From contig NC_016449.1 in the NCBI RefSeq assembly GCF_000235365.1, positions 744,001 to 808,000 of the forward strand: a DNA stretch of 64,000 bases, written 5' to 3'. This DNA is from Eremothecium cymbalariae DBVPG#7215 (taxonomy: Eukaryota > Ascomycota > Saccharomycetes > Saccharomycetales > Saccharomycetaceae). Below the pieces are notes generated by a model. It was given only the letters and a program-made list of their open reading frames with translations, was not told the origin of the DNA and did no database searches. The translations under genes and the position numbers were made by a program. Positions 53,182 to 62,311 of this stretch are shown here, piece by piece (the first letter of the stretch is position 1; each line of letters begins with the position of its first letter).

Positions 53182-53565
53182 ACCGGTAATGAACATCAAG
53201 TATACAAGATTTGGAGGCTAGCGGCGTCCTGATGTTGGGTTCTTGGTCCCCAGTTGTTTCAAGGCACGGTGCTAATCAAACCAACATGAGCAGTGCGGTC
53301 CGCTAAAACAATATATATTTTCCGAGTAAATATTCAGGGCCCCCAACTAGTATTGGGATAGTAGGTGTGTCCTTCGATAGATCTTAGCCTGTTAACTTCT
53401 TTGCACGTGCAGTTGGCTTTCCATGGAAGGAGGATTTCATCCACATACGAATTCAAAATAGCTTGAAAAAAAAACGTTACTCATCGATATATTAGACGAA
53501 AAGTTTGAAAATACTTATAATTGTAAGAAAGGAAAGGAGAGGTTGTATATCCCAAGGTCGATATA

Positions 53566-55362
53566 ATGTCAGACGTTCAATCCTTGTTGCAATTGCCTTC
53601 AGAAATATTAGTTCATATCTTCAGTCATCTAGATGAACAGGATTTCCTAGTGTTGAAACAGATTTCGCAGAAGTTTGCAGATATTATAGATGATGAGGAA
53701 TTATGGAAAAATCTACTTCTGAGAAGAATTCATACCAAATACTTTCCCTCCTATTCACGTTCAAATAAATATAGCATAGAATATGTTGAAAGGAATAGCG
53801 CCCTCAAAAAGTGGCGAAATAAGCGAGCTATCCAGACGAAGTATACGATTTCTTATGACCAGAGGCAGGTTCCTCCCGGCAGTTTGGTAAATAGTGGAGA
53901 ACAGAGAGTTATTTTTGAATACCCTAGGTGTGCCTGTTATAGTGAGGGAGTCGTTACATTCTTGCAGTTGCAGGCCAAAAGACGTAAGGATAGACTGAGC
54001 CATGTTCAATGCCCTACTCCCTCTGGCTGTTCTGTGATGCATTTTAATATTAATGCTGTTGTTTTTGGCAGGTATGATGGCAAGGTATTCGGTAAGCTTC
54101 TCACAAACAAGACTTATTTGTCTCCTGTATTGGAATTTGATTCTAGACATGAAAGCGCAGTTACTGCGATTGCAACAGCCGCTTTTGAAGGTTCCTCCGA
54201 TGATTGGGTTGTAAGTGGTTCTGATGAAGGAGAACTTATCTGGTGGTGTAACACTAAGATGTACTCGAGGTTAAGATTTTCGAACAGAAAGATTCTTCAT
54301 ATTTTTATCCACAAGAAAACAACCGTCGCGATAGATAAAACACATATTCATGTGGTTGAAAATATGCATGAGCCATACTCGATAGAACTGGAGGATATAT
54401 TAGGGATATCTTTCGATGACATTAGATCTCAAAAAGTGGACTTTGGTGCTCGTTTGCTTTTATTAGCCGGTATTCAAGACATATACGTTGTTTCTATCGA
54501 CCCACATAAGGACATCGGTTCGGTTCGCAACATTAAATTGGAGCACAGTATTGAAGAAATTGTACTTGATGATGCCACCTCGCGTAAGGAGCAGAATCCG
54601 TCAAACATCGCAGGTGGAGATGGATGTTATGCTGCTGTCCTGACTAGTGATAATTCTGTTATGGTGTTAAACATTCGTTCACCTGGTTTAGGACTTAATC
54701 CTCAAATCAAGTTGTCGTTCCACGAAAGATTACATATTTGCCATATAAGCAATTTAATCTTAGCATGTGCATTTTCAGGAATGGTTGCTTTATATGATGC
54801 ATCAACTGGTACAGAAATTCGTGTTATAAAACGTACCGATAAATATCCGGAATTTTTGAATATAGCTGATGGTCAGTTGTTAATACAAAGTGGACATATG
54901 TTGAATTACTACCAGTACGTATCTTCTGAAACACTTCATAGGAAAACTTCTAGTCGTCGCAGTGACAAAAGCAATAAATGGAATGAACAGCTCAAAGCCC
55001 AGCTAAGTATCTACGATGAGGAGGAACGTTTGAAAAGAGAAAAATTAGATGCCGAAGAAAGATTAAGAAGAAATTTTGTAGGTGATGTTGAAGATGAAGA
55101 ACTGCAGCTTAAAATTGCCCTTCTTGAATCAGAATCTACAGAACTTCATCATCAGGATACGTTTGATGAAGAACTTCAGCAAGCTCTTGAGGAATCTAGA
55201 AAATTACACGCAGTTTCGAATATTAATATAGGCGCTGAAGAGGAAGATGAGGAACTAGTCAGAATATTAGAGCAATCTAGGCTAGAGACCGACGCAACTT
55301 TAAAAAATCCACTATCGGAGTCTACAAATAATTCAACTCAAACTTCGTCTAGTTCTGACTGA
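53566..55362 (+). CDS. UFO1: F-box protein Ufo1 with C-terminal UIMs
   Basis: Ufo1 is the substrate receptor of an SCF ubiquitin ligase. In S. cerevisiae it targets Ho endonuclease and Rad30. The 598-residue protein (S. cerevisiae 668) has an N-terminal F-box (LLQLPSEILVHIFSHLDEQDF, from about residue 7) and a WD40-type propeller (about 155-465). It ends with three ubiquitin-interacting motifs: EDEELQLKIALLESE, TFDEELQQALEESRKL and EEDEELVRILEQSRLE. That UIM trio is the Ufo1 signature. The start is an ATG at 53566. It begins the second syntenic block, followed by AIM33, ALO1 and TUB1 as on S. cerevisiae chromosome XIII. Confidence 0.95.
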   Translation: MSDVQSLLQLPSEILVHIFSHLDEQDFLVLKQISQKFADIIDDEELWKNLLLRRIHTKYFPSYSRSNKYSIEYVERNSALKKWRNKRAIQTKYTISYDQRQVPPGSLVNSGEQRVIFEYPRCACYSEGVVTFLQLQAKRRKDRLSHVQCPTPSGCSVMHFNINAVVFGRYDGKVFGKLLTNKTYLSPVLEFDSRHESAVTAIATAAFEGSSDDWVVSGSDEGELIWWCNTKMYSRLRFSNRKILHIFIHKKTTVAIDKTHIHVVENMHEPYSIELEDILGISFDDIRSQKVDFGARLLLLAGIQDIYVVSIDPHKDIGSVRNIKLEHSIEEIVLDDATSRKEQNPSNIAGGDGCYAAVLTSDNSVMVLNIRSPGLGLNPQIKLSFHERLHICHISNLILACAFSGMVALYDASTGTEIRVIKRTDKYPEFLNIADGQLLIQSGHMLNYYQYVSSETLHRKTSSRRSDKSNKWNEQLKAQLSIYDEEERLKREKLDAEERLRRNFVGDVEDEELQLKIALLESESTELHHQDTFDEELQQALEESRKLHAVSNINIGAEEEDEELVRILEQSRLETDATLKNPLSESTNNSTQTSSSSD

Positions 55363-55530
55363 ATTTCTAGTGCTAATAAAATGTAATCCATCCAAAATCA
55401 GAGAAGTTAACTTCAAAATATCATATATATCATAGACCGATCTGGATGCTTCAGATCATAACTCCAAATTATATTCGTCATAGTGTTATCGTTAAATGAA
55501 AATTTATTAGTTCTATAATTGCCTAAAAAT

Positions 55531-55531
55531 G

Positions 55532-55576
<45 letters not shown>

Positions 55577-55577
55577 C
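55531..55577. repeat. (CA)n-(TA)n dinucleotide microsatellite
   Basis: About eleven AC units run directly into about twelve AT units. The repeat lies between the convergent stops of UFO1 and AIM33 and affects neither coding sequence. Confidence 0.9.
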
Positions 55578-55628
55578 GTCCAGTAAAATCTGTTTTTTTA
55601 ATTATATTTGTATCTGCAAAAATTTATA

Positions 55629-56561
55629 TCAAAATACAAATACTTGGTCATCAGGTTTGGAATTCAAGACACCTTTGGGCCATCCTAATTCGCTCGCATA
55701 ACTTAGTAACATTTGCTTCATTTTAGGAGGTCCACATATCAATAGTCTGTTTTCGGCAGCAGGTGGTGGGAGGTAGTTTTGCATATGCTCCTTGGTAACA
55801 TGCCCAATATCCCCATTCCAACTTCCCCTTGGCTTAGATAATACATAGTGTACTTCAAAGTTGGGATACTTCTTGGCGAGTTCATCCAATTCTTCTTTTA
55901 GCATAATGTCGTTTTCAGTCTCGTTAGCATAGATTAAGCTAACCTTAGTAGTATCCTCAGGCGTGGTAACAATTTTATTAAGCACACTTAACATTGGAGT
56001 GATAGCTGACCCACCAGTAACCATACCGATTCTCTTGAAAGAGTTTGTGACGTAACTAAACCTTCCAACGGGTCCTTTAAACTCCACACACTGCCCTGGC
56101 TTTAAGCTCGCAAACCATTTTGACACTTTACCATCGACATATGATTTAACGATTATATCAAAGTAACCGTTTGCAAATTTATTTGAAATAGGCGTATAAT
56201 ATCTGATCTCCTCTTGGTTGTCAACTGTAACCTTAACTGCGAGGTGGAACCCAGTTGCAATATCTAACGTTTCAGAGCTGTTTTTTAACTTAAAACGGTA
56301 AATCGCGGCATTCCTAGTGATCAAAGTTTGCTCTTCTAACTCCAATGGAGTCCACTTGTTAGCTAAGACTGATCTCCTATTTGAATATGCAATACCAAGT
56401 CTGAAGGTTAGGAAAATAATAAGAATTGTCAATCCCAACATATACCTCGCATCACCAACGGACCAAGCAATCACGGCGAGCCCAACTATGAAAAGGCCAC
56501 TTGGAATTACAATCCCGTGTAATGGCTGATTGAGGACTTCCATTCCAGCAGCATTAGTCAT
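55629..56561 (-). CDS. AIM33: NADH-cytochrome b5 reductase-like protein Aim33
   Basis: This is a membrane-anchored flavoprotein of the cytochrome b5 reductase family. The 310-residue protein (S. cerevisiae Aim33 312) has an N-terminal hydrophobic pair of segments (about 15-55). An FAD domain follows, with RYYTPIS as the R-x-Y-T/S FAD motif and a GHxx-like GRFSYV segment. The NADH domain contains GGSAITPM, LIYANETENDIML, CGPPKMK and the C-terminal VFVF. GGSAITPM differs from the usual GG-x-G-I/L-TPM. The choice of AIM33 over CBR1, PGA3 or MCR1 rests on its place between UFO1 and ALO1. The start is an ATG at 56561. Confidence 0.9.
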   Translation of the reverse strand: MTNAAGMEVLNQPLHGIVIPSGLFIVGLAVIAWSVGDARYMLGLTILIIFLTFRLGIAYSNRRSVLANKWTPLELEEQTLITRNAAIYRFKLKNSSETLDIATGFHLAVKVTVDNQEEIRYYTPISNKFANGYFDIIVKSYVDGKVSKWFASLKPGQCVEFKGPVGRFSYVTNSFKRIGMVTGGSAITPMLSVLNKIVTTPEDTTKVSLIYANETENDIMLKEELDELAKKYPNFEVHYVLSKPRGSWNGDIGHVTKEHMQNYLPPPAAENRLLICGPPKMKQMLLSYASELGWPKGVLNSKPDDQVFVF

Positions 56562-56895
56562 TTGGCTGCTACTTTCAACGATATACCTAGAAGTTGAATA
56601 CGTATGATAAATGCTTACATCTAATACAGGTCAAAAATACACTTTAGCCAAAAAAGTTAAGACACTCTTTTGCCGAGTTTTGAAATTTTTTACATCATGT
56701 TGTAGATGAAACTTCGAATAATTACAAAAGAGACATATATTATACAAGGTATTTTGTATAAGCTCCCAGGGATGCCCCGCTTTCGATCGAGAAGTAACTT
56801 GATAGTTTTTAGTGTTTCATGTAAGGCGTTAACCTGTTCAATCAGTGGTTTTCTTTTCGCATAAAATGAACACAAATTGTGCGAGCAAGCTAGAC
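56562..56895. other. AIM33 upstream / ALO1 3' region
   Basis: This 334-base spacer lies between two minus-strand genes. No separate gene or repeat is seen. Confidence 0.5.
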
Positions 56896-58485
56896 TCAAA
56901 TTTCATCAATAGGAACGATACCATTCTTAATAGCCCAATCTTTATTTGCCACAAAGATATTATGTGGATCCTGTTGCCTTCTAACCTTTTGGAACTGCGT
57001 CAAATTATCACCATACCAGGTCTTTATCTTGGTAGCCATGCCCCTCATCTCGTAATCCGCATAATCCTTTTCATCCTTTGTTGAACCCGCAGCCATGGAA
57101 ACAGAACCCAAAAATTGTTTTGCCCAATGGGGTTTCCCACCTGCAGCACCCAGGGTGTCTTCAAATAACGTGAACCACTTGTGAATAGGTGTATTAGTCC
57201 CAAATGGCCTGTAGATTGTAGCATTGATGTACAAAGTTAGTTGGGAATTCGTCACATCAGATAACGGAGCATACCTCAAATGACTTGGCGTGGAATCCAA
57301 GTAAGGGCGTAGCAAATTCCCAAACACAGGTCCCACACTAGTGGAAGTTCTATCAGAATAGTCCAGCTGTTCGTTGGGCAGGGTAGTGTTAGAACAACGC
57401 ACCTCTATAGGTACGTGAACATAAAACTCTTTATTCTGAGCAGCTTGAGATATGGAATGATCCAAAGAGCGTAACACCTCCGGTCCGTTGTCTAATGGGC
57501 ATGCCCATTCATCCACAAACTGCGAAAACAAACAATCCATATTTATACCTTCAACCGAAGTCTGTACGAAGACATCTCCAGCTCCCAAAGTCTCCACCTT
57601 GCCATATTGGTGGTGGAAAACAAACTTTTCAACATATGGGGTGAACGCAGGGTAAACATTGACAGCAACCCATAGCAGTAATTCATACAAAAAGCGGCCA
57701 AACTTAGTACCCCACCAAGAGGTTCTAGGCTGCTTTAGCGGTTCATCGGTCTTCTCACCCCTCCAAAGAACACACTTCCTAACATAAGGAAACCACCAGC
57801 ATCTTATAAACTCACTCGAGGTCCAAATAGTATCCCAATTTTCCAACAATGTCTCAAAGTTAATCACTTCTTGGGTAGATTTAATGCGGAATTCAGGAAT
57901 CACTCTAATGGTGGCACCAACAATTATCCCAATTTTGCCCACAGAAAGAAGAGCAGCCCTGAAAATCTCAGGATCCTTCTCAGAATCTAGAAACAATACT
58001 TCACCCAAACCATTGACAATCGTTAAGTTCACATATTGTGAAGAAACTAACCCATGGAATGGTGATGAACCATGGGTGCCAGTAGATATTATACCACCAA
58101 TACTTTGTTCCGAAATCGACCCGAGATTCTGAAGTCCATATCCCTTCTGCGCAAGATATTCATTTAACTGATACACGCGGATCCCCGCCTCCACGGTCAC
58201 GTCGGCATAATTCTGATCGGCATATTCCTTAAACTTAATCACGTTTTGCATATTGTCCAAATTCATCAACCACTCATTTGTCACACACATATCACTGGGC
58301 GAGTGCCCTGACCCTACCGTTACAATACTCTTCTTCTCATCTATAGCTGCCTTTATAATCTCTCTAACCTCTTCTACCGAGTGTGGCTGAAAGTATAATT
58401 GAGGTTTTGCCGAATAGATGCCTGCCCAATTTCTAAACACATAGTTTTTATTACCACTGCGAACAATAGCAGAAGTCCCTGACAT
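56896..58485 (-). CDS. ALO1: D-arabinono-1,4-lactone oxidase
   Basis: This mitochondrial outer-membrane flavoenzyme makes the last step of D-erythroascorbate, the yeast analogue of vitamin C. The 529-residue protein (S. cerevisiae 526) has the PCMH FAD domain with VGSGHSPSD, whose His binds FAD covalently. The segments LGSISEQSIGGIISTGTHGSS and GKIGIIVGATIRV follow. The C-terminal sugar-lactone oxidase domain has the signature GGKPHWAKQFLG. I use the ATG at 58485 (MSGTSAIVRSG); a TTG six codons upstream extends the frame but is not a normal start. It lies between AIM33 and TUB1 as in S. cerevisiae. Confidence 0.96.
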   Translation of the reverse strand: MSGTSAIVRSGNKNYVFRNWAGIYSAKPQLYFQPHSVEEVREIIKAAIDEKKSIVTVGSGHSPSDMCVTNEWLMNLDNMQNVIKFKEYADQNYADVTVEAGIRVYQLNEYLAQKGYGLQNLGSISEQSIGGIISTGTHGSSPFHGLVSSQYVNLTIVNGLGEVLFLDSEKDPEIFRAALLSVGKIGIIVGATIRVIPEFRIKSTQEVINFETLLENWDTIWTSSEFIRCWWFPYVRKCVLWRGEKTDEPLKQPRTSWWGTKFGRFLYELLLWVAVNVYPAFTPYVEKFVFHHQYGKVETLGAGDVFVQTSVEGINMDCLFSQFVDEWACPLDNGPEVLRSLDHSISQAAQNKEFYVHVPIEVRCSNTTLPNEQLDYSDRTSTSVGPVFGNLLRPYLDSTPSHLRYAPLSDVTNSQLTLYINATIYRPFGTNTPIHKWFTLFEDTLGAAGGKPHWAKQFLGSVSMAAGSTKDEKDYADYEMRGMATKIKTWYGDNLTQFQKVRRQQDPHNIFVANKDWAIKNGIVPIDEI

Positions 58486-59842
58486 TTCCTTAAAAGATCG
58501 CAAGGTACCTCCTTGATCACCTCGATATATTTCCTAAATTAATAAAACCTAGTCTCGGTGAACGAATACTTAAATATATATCTATAAGATATAGTTTATA
58601 AGCAAATTGTTCGAAGATGTTATTATTTGTTTCAAAGGGTCCCTCGAGGAACGAATTTACGGAAAATTCTTCGAGAAATAAAAGTGGAGATTAGATAAGT
58701 CATCATGGGGTACGGGAATTCTAATTTGATGCAGTGAACCGTCTTTGAAAGAGAGAGATTATGATGGTGTGTACTTTAGAGAGCCAGCGGGTTTGTGTGA
58801 GAGATGCTTATGAGGGTGCGAGTACTTATCTCGCTTTTCGGGTTGGTTTAAAAAGTGGATGTTAATAAGTAAGCAAAGTAGAGATAACAGTTTTAGGTTT
58901 CGAACGGCTAAACGCACAAGTTAAAAAACGGTCATCCATTTAGCTTCTATGTAAGTGTATGCATATCGGAAGATCAAGACAATACAAGTGGGGCGGTGGT
59001 AGTGCATTTGATTTCGTCGGGCTATAGAATCATTTAGATTAATCACGGTTTTTATAATCTTTTATTTCTCGATCTAGGGTATACAATAGAAATCATTGAT
59101 ATATATAAAGGATGTAGTACTATGGTGCTGATCTTTTTTCAATATTAGGATAGAAAACAAATAAAATAACGAGATAGTAAAGACGGAGAACATAGAGTGA
59201 AGGAGAGGAGGGGGGAATGTAGCGGGTGCGAGGGAAAATGATATGTACGTGCTAAACAAGCGGTATTCTGCACCTTGACGGATACTAGAAAACAAATAAA
59301 CAAATCAGAAGTAGAGGAAACAAAAATGGTGACTTGGAAAGATTACCATGCTCTTGTTCGGTGGGGCGGTGAGCCCACCAATGACTGAGGTAATGGGGTC
59401 CTTCCTTTTGGGGATAAGGTAGGCGGAAGCGGACTGTAATAATATAACGTAACAGTAATAATAAGAAGAATAACAACAATAATAGTAAAATAATAATAAT
59501 AATAATAGTAATGGATTTCTAAGTGGGGAAGGAAGGAAAGGGAGGGGTATGTTTAATAGATGATTTGCCAAGAAATTGAAAGCAGATATAGGGGTCGGGA
59601 TATATATGGAGATGTGAAGTGCAGGGGGGTAGGGATGTGATATGAATCTTTTTATTCCATCTTCCAACCCAATTCAATTCAATTCTTTTTTTTTGTCTTG
59701 TTTTGTCTTTATTATTCGCTTTTTTTGTCCTCTTAAAAAGAAAAAACGGCTATGTTCTTGAGAAAAGTACTACGACGGTATTATTATATTATTAGAAACC
59801 ATTCCTTCTCGAAGTAAAGGAGCTCTCTTCAAGATTTCTCTC
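58486..59842. other. ALO1 upstream and TUB1 3' region
   Basis: This 1.36-kb stretch has no convincing gene. It holds a trinucleotide microsatellite (59454-59512), a G-rich segment near 59200-59220 and a poly-T/TTC tract near 59685-59730. A B-box-like GTTCGAAAC on the minus strand near 58900 has no tRNA fold around it. The length is large for one promoter and one 3' UTR. Confidence 0.5.
59454..59512. repeat. (AAT)n trinucleotide microsatellite
   Basis: AATAAT and AAC triplets run through this stretch, with single-base interruptions. It is non-coding. Confidence 0.8.
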
Positions 59843-61480
59843 TTAGAATTCTTCCTCATCAGCATATGAATCAGCACCCACCTCAATGTAATCTCTCTCC
59901 AAGGCAGCCAAATCTTCTCTAGCTTCGGTAAATTCACCTTCCTCCATACCTTCACCAACGTACCAGTGAACAAAAGCACGCTTGGCGTACATTAGATCGA
60001 ACTTTCTGTCAATTCTCTTCCAGGCATCAGCAATAGCAGTGGTGTTAGACAACATACAGACAGCTCTAGAAACGGACGATAATTGAGAGGCTGGAGTTGC
60101 AGTAGGTGGCTCATAACAGATACCGATTTTGAACCCGGTTGGACACCAATCAACCAATTGAACAGTCTTCTTGTTCTTAATTTGACCAACAGCGGTTTGT
60201 ACCTCTTTGTTTACAACATTACCCCTATACAACAAACAAGTAGCCATGTACTTACCGACTCTTGGATCACACTTAACCATTTGGTTTCCTGGCTCAAAGC
60301 AGGAGTTGGTGATCTCGCTAACAGAGTTCGACTCGTGGTGGGCTTTGTCCTTAGAAAGAATTGGTGCGTAGGAAACTAGAGGGAAGTGGATTCTTGGATA
60401 AGGAACCAAGTTCGTTTGGAATTCATTCAAATCAACATTCAAAGATCCGTCGAATCTCAAAGAAGCAGTTACGGAAGAAACAACCTGAGCAATCAAATTG
60501 TTCAAATTGGGGAGACTTGGCCTTGAAATAGCCAAGTTCTTCTTACACATCTCATAGATAGCTTCATTGTCCACCATAAAAGTACAGTCGGCATGCTCTA
60601 ATGTGGTGTGTGTGGTCAAGACAGTGTTATATGGCTCAACAACGGAAGTGGAAACTTGTGGAGCGGGGTAAACAGCGAACTCCAACTTCGACTTCTTACC
60701 ATAGTCAATTGACAATTGCTCCAACAATAAAGACCCCAACCCAGAACCAGTACCACCTCCCAAAGAGTGAGTAAATAGAAAACCTTGTAAACCATCACAT
60801 TGATCTGAAATCTTTCTGATCCTGTCCAAGATCTCGTCCAATAGCTCCCTACCAACAGTATAATGACCACGCGCGTAATTGTTAGCTGCATCCTCCTTAC
60901 CACTTATCAACTGTTCCGGATGAAACAACTCTCTATAAGCACCAGTCCTCACCTCATCAATTACGTTGGGTTCTAAATCAACGTAAACTGCACGAGGAAC
61001 AAACTTACCAGATCCCGTCTCATTGAAAAAGGTAGAAAACCCTTCTTCACCTCCTTTGGGCTTGGTCAAACCATCCTGTAAATACCCATCTGGTCTAATA
61101 CCGTGTTCTAAAGAGTACAACTCCCAGCACGCGTTACCGATTTGACAACCAGCTTGCCCAACTAATCATTAAAAAGAATTCGTTAGTACACTGCAACTTT
61201 TCGCTAACCCCATCTAACCTCTCCATTCACACCAAATCCACTTGTCTTCATCATCTCTGCCGTTGTATGCTTTGCCACCGTTTGCTTGCTTGCTCTTCAT
61301 TTCTATGCTACAATGAGAACACGCGTTTTCATACATCTGTAACAGAACAAACCACACACACAACACACACAACAAACAACAACAAAAACAAAAATCTAGG
61401 ACTTGCGAATCAAGAGACAATCAACTAATCAACTATATCTCGTGTGTTAACATACCATTGACACTAATGACTTCTCTCAT
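59843..61480 (-). CDS. TUB1: Alpha-tubulin, two exons
   Basis: This GTP-binding alpha subunit of microtubules is 447 residues long, identical in length to S. cerevisiae Tub1. Exon 1 is 61480-61456 (25 nt, MREVISVN plus the first base of the Val codon). The intron is 61455-61162, and exon 2 is 61161-59843. The junction gives [22 protein letters not shown]. The GTP-binding GGGTGSG loop and the catalytic segment following [11 protein letters not shown] are intact. The C-terminus ends [13 protein letters not shown] with the detyrosinatable aromatic residue. Joined, the exons give a 1344-nt coding sequence. It is downstream of ALO1 on the same strand in the sense of the reference order. Confidence 0.98.
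61162..61455 (-). other. TUB1 spliceosomal intron
   Basis: The 294-nt intron has 5' splice site GTATGT at 61455-61450, branch site TACTAAC at 61188-61182 and 3' splice site TTAG ending at 61162. The branch A is about 21 bases from the 3' site. The position (phase 1 in codon 9) is the same as in S. cerevisiae TUB1, where the intron is 116 nt. Confidence 0.96.
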
Positions 61481-61691
61481 AACTTGTCTTCTACCTTGAA
61501 TGATGTGATCTTTAACTCGCTTGTAATAGCTTGTTTATACAACGGAGGAGTTGTATCAAGAGGCAAGAGTGTAATAAAAAGAGATCCCTTTTGGCAATGA
61601 TTTCTTTGTGCGTGTTTACATTTTTCCTTACACGAACCTTTTTTATTTTTGTGGCTGATCAGGGTAACCACACATCTGGATACAGATCCAC

Positions 61692-61884
61692 CACGTGACC
61701 TGGTGCCGTTCCGAAATCGGGATAAATACACGTTACTTTTTTGTGGATTGACACCGCGTCAAAACCGTCGTTTAAACGACGTCCGCGGTGGCTCGTGGCC
61801 GTGACCCGCGGCCACGGAGTCTGCCAAGCGGCGGCGGCCGCGCGAGTCCACGTGGAAGAGAGTGCCGCCGTTCATTTGCACGTG
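61692..61884. promoter_or_regulatory. Cluster of three CACGTG sites upstream of TUB1
   Basis: CACGTG lies at 61692-61697, 61849-61854 and 61879-61884. These are Cbf1/Pho4-type cores. PHO84 transcription starts beyond the window, so these sites are in the TUB1 promoter or PHO84 3' region, not the PHO84 promoter. Confidence 0.45.
61766..61816. repeat. Palindromes in the GC-rich island
   Basis: CGTCGTTTAAACGACG (61766-61781) is a perfect 16-bp palindrome. CGTGGCCG (61794-61801) and CGGCCACG (61809-61816) form an inverted repeat with a 7-base spacer. Confidence 0.9.
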
Positions 61885-62311
61885 ACGGGCGTAACGATTG
61901 CAGTAACCAGAGTCTATAGGTATTCATGCCGACTGTATTATCTATAAATATATGCGATGAGTGCATTATAAAATAACCAGATGATCAGGGTTTAAAACAA
62001 AACTAAAGTACATGGTTCAAGGGTATTCTTATATAAGTGCGTTTGTTATTATATCAACGCTATGTAACTTTATTATAATATATCTTTCTTAGCAACCCCA
62101 GCGTTATTAAAAATAAGCTCCCTTTTAAGTGAAATTTGTGTAAACGTCTTGATGTGCAAATAAGACCACAGCAGCGCATCTCATGTGTATTACATTGGTA
62201 ACCAATTACTAGTCGCCCTGGTGGTGCTAGTAATTTCATTTGGAGGGCCGAAAGCTTGATCGAGGGAGTCGAGTCCAGTGTATTCTTGAGAAAAATAGTA
62301 GAAAAACGTCC

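Larger units (their letters stand above)
48660..53565. other. 4.9-kb region without a convincing protein gene
   Basis: This is shared upstream DNA of the zinc-finger gene and UFO1. Visible items are poly-A tracts (about 48978-48993 and 50489-50503), a 20-bp palindrome (49269-49288) and a polypurine repeat (49750-49835). There are inverted repeats at 51309-51325 and 51352-51372, and an Sm-like ATTTTTGG at 51871-51878. TATA boxes lie near 51620 and 52507. A 12-mer occurs at both 52557-52568 and 53217-53228, and four CACGTG sites lie near UFO1. A 67-codon ATG frame at 52880-53083 resembles nothing known. Other frames lack an early ATG. RNA genes could be present; none is proven. Confidence 0.6.
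61481..62311. other. TUB1 upstream region with a GC-rich island
   Basis: These 831 bases lie between PHO84 (stop at 62312) and TUB1. The part 61750-61890 is far richer in G+C than its surroundings. It holds a perfect 16-bp palindrome, an 8-bp-arm inverted repeat and three CACGTG boxes in the wider 61692-61884 interval. TATATAAG occurs near 62030. No gene was found. Confidence 0.6.

Noticed and set aside
58895..58905. B-box-like GTTCGAAAC on the minus strand upstream of ALO1
   Set aside because: No convincing A box or tRNA fold, and no recognised Pol III RNA upstream of it.
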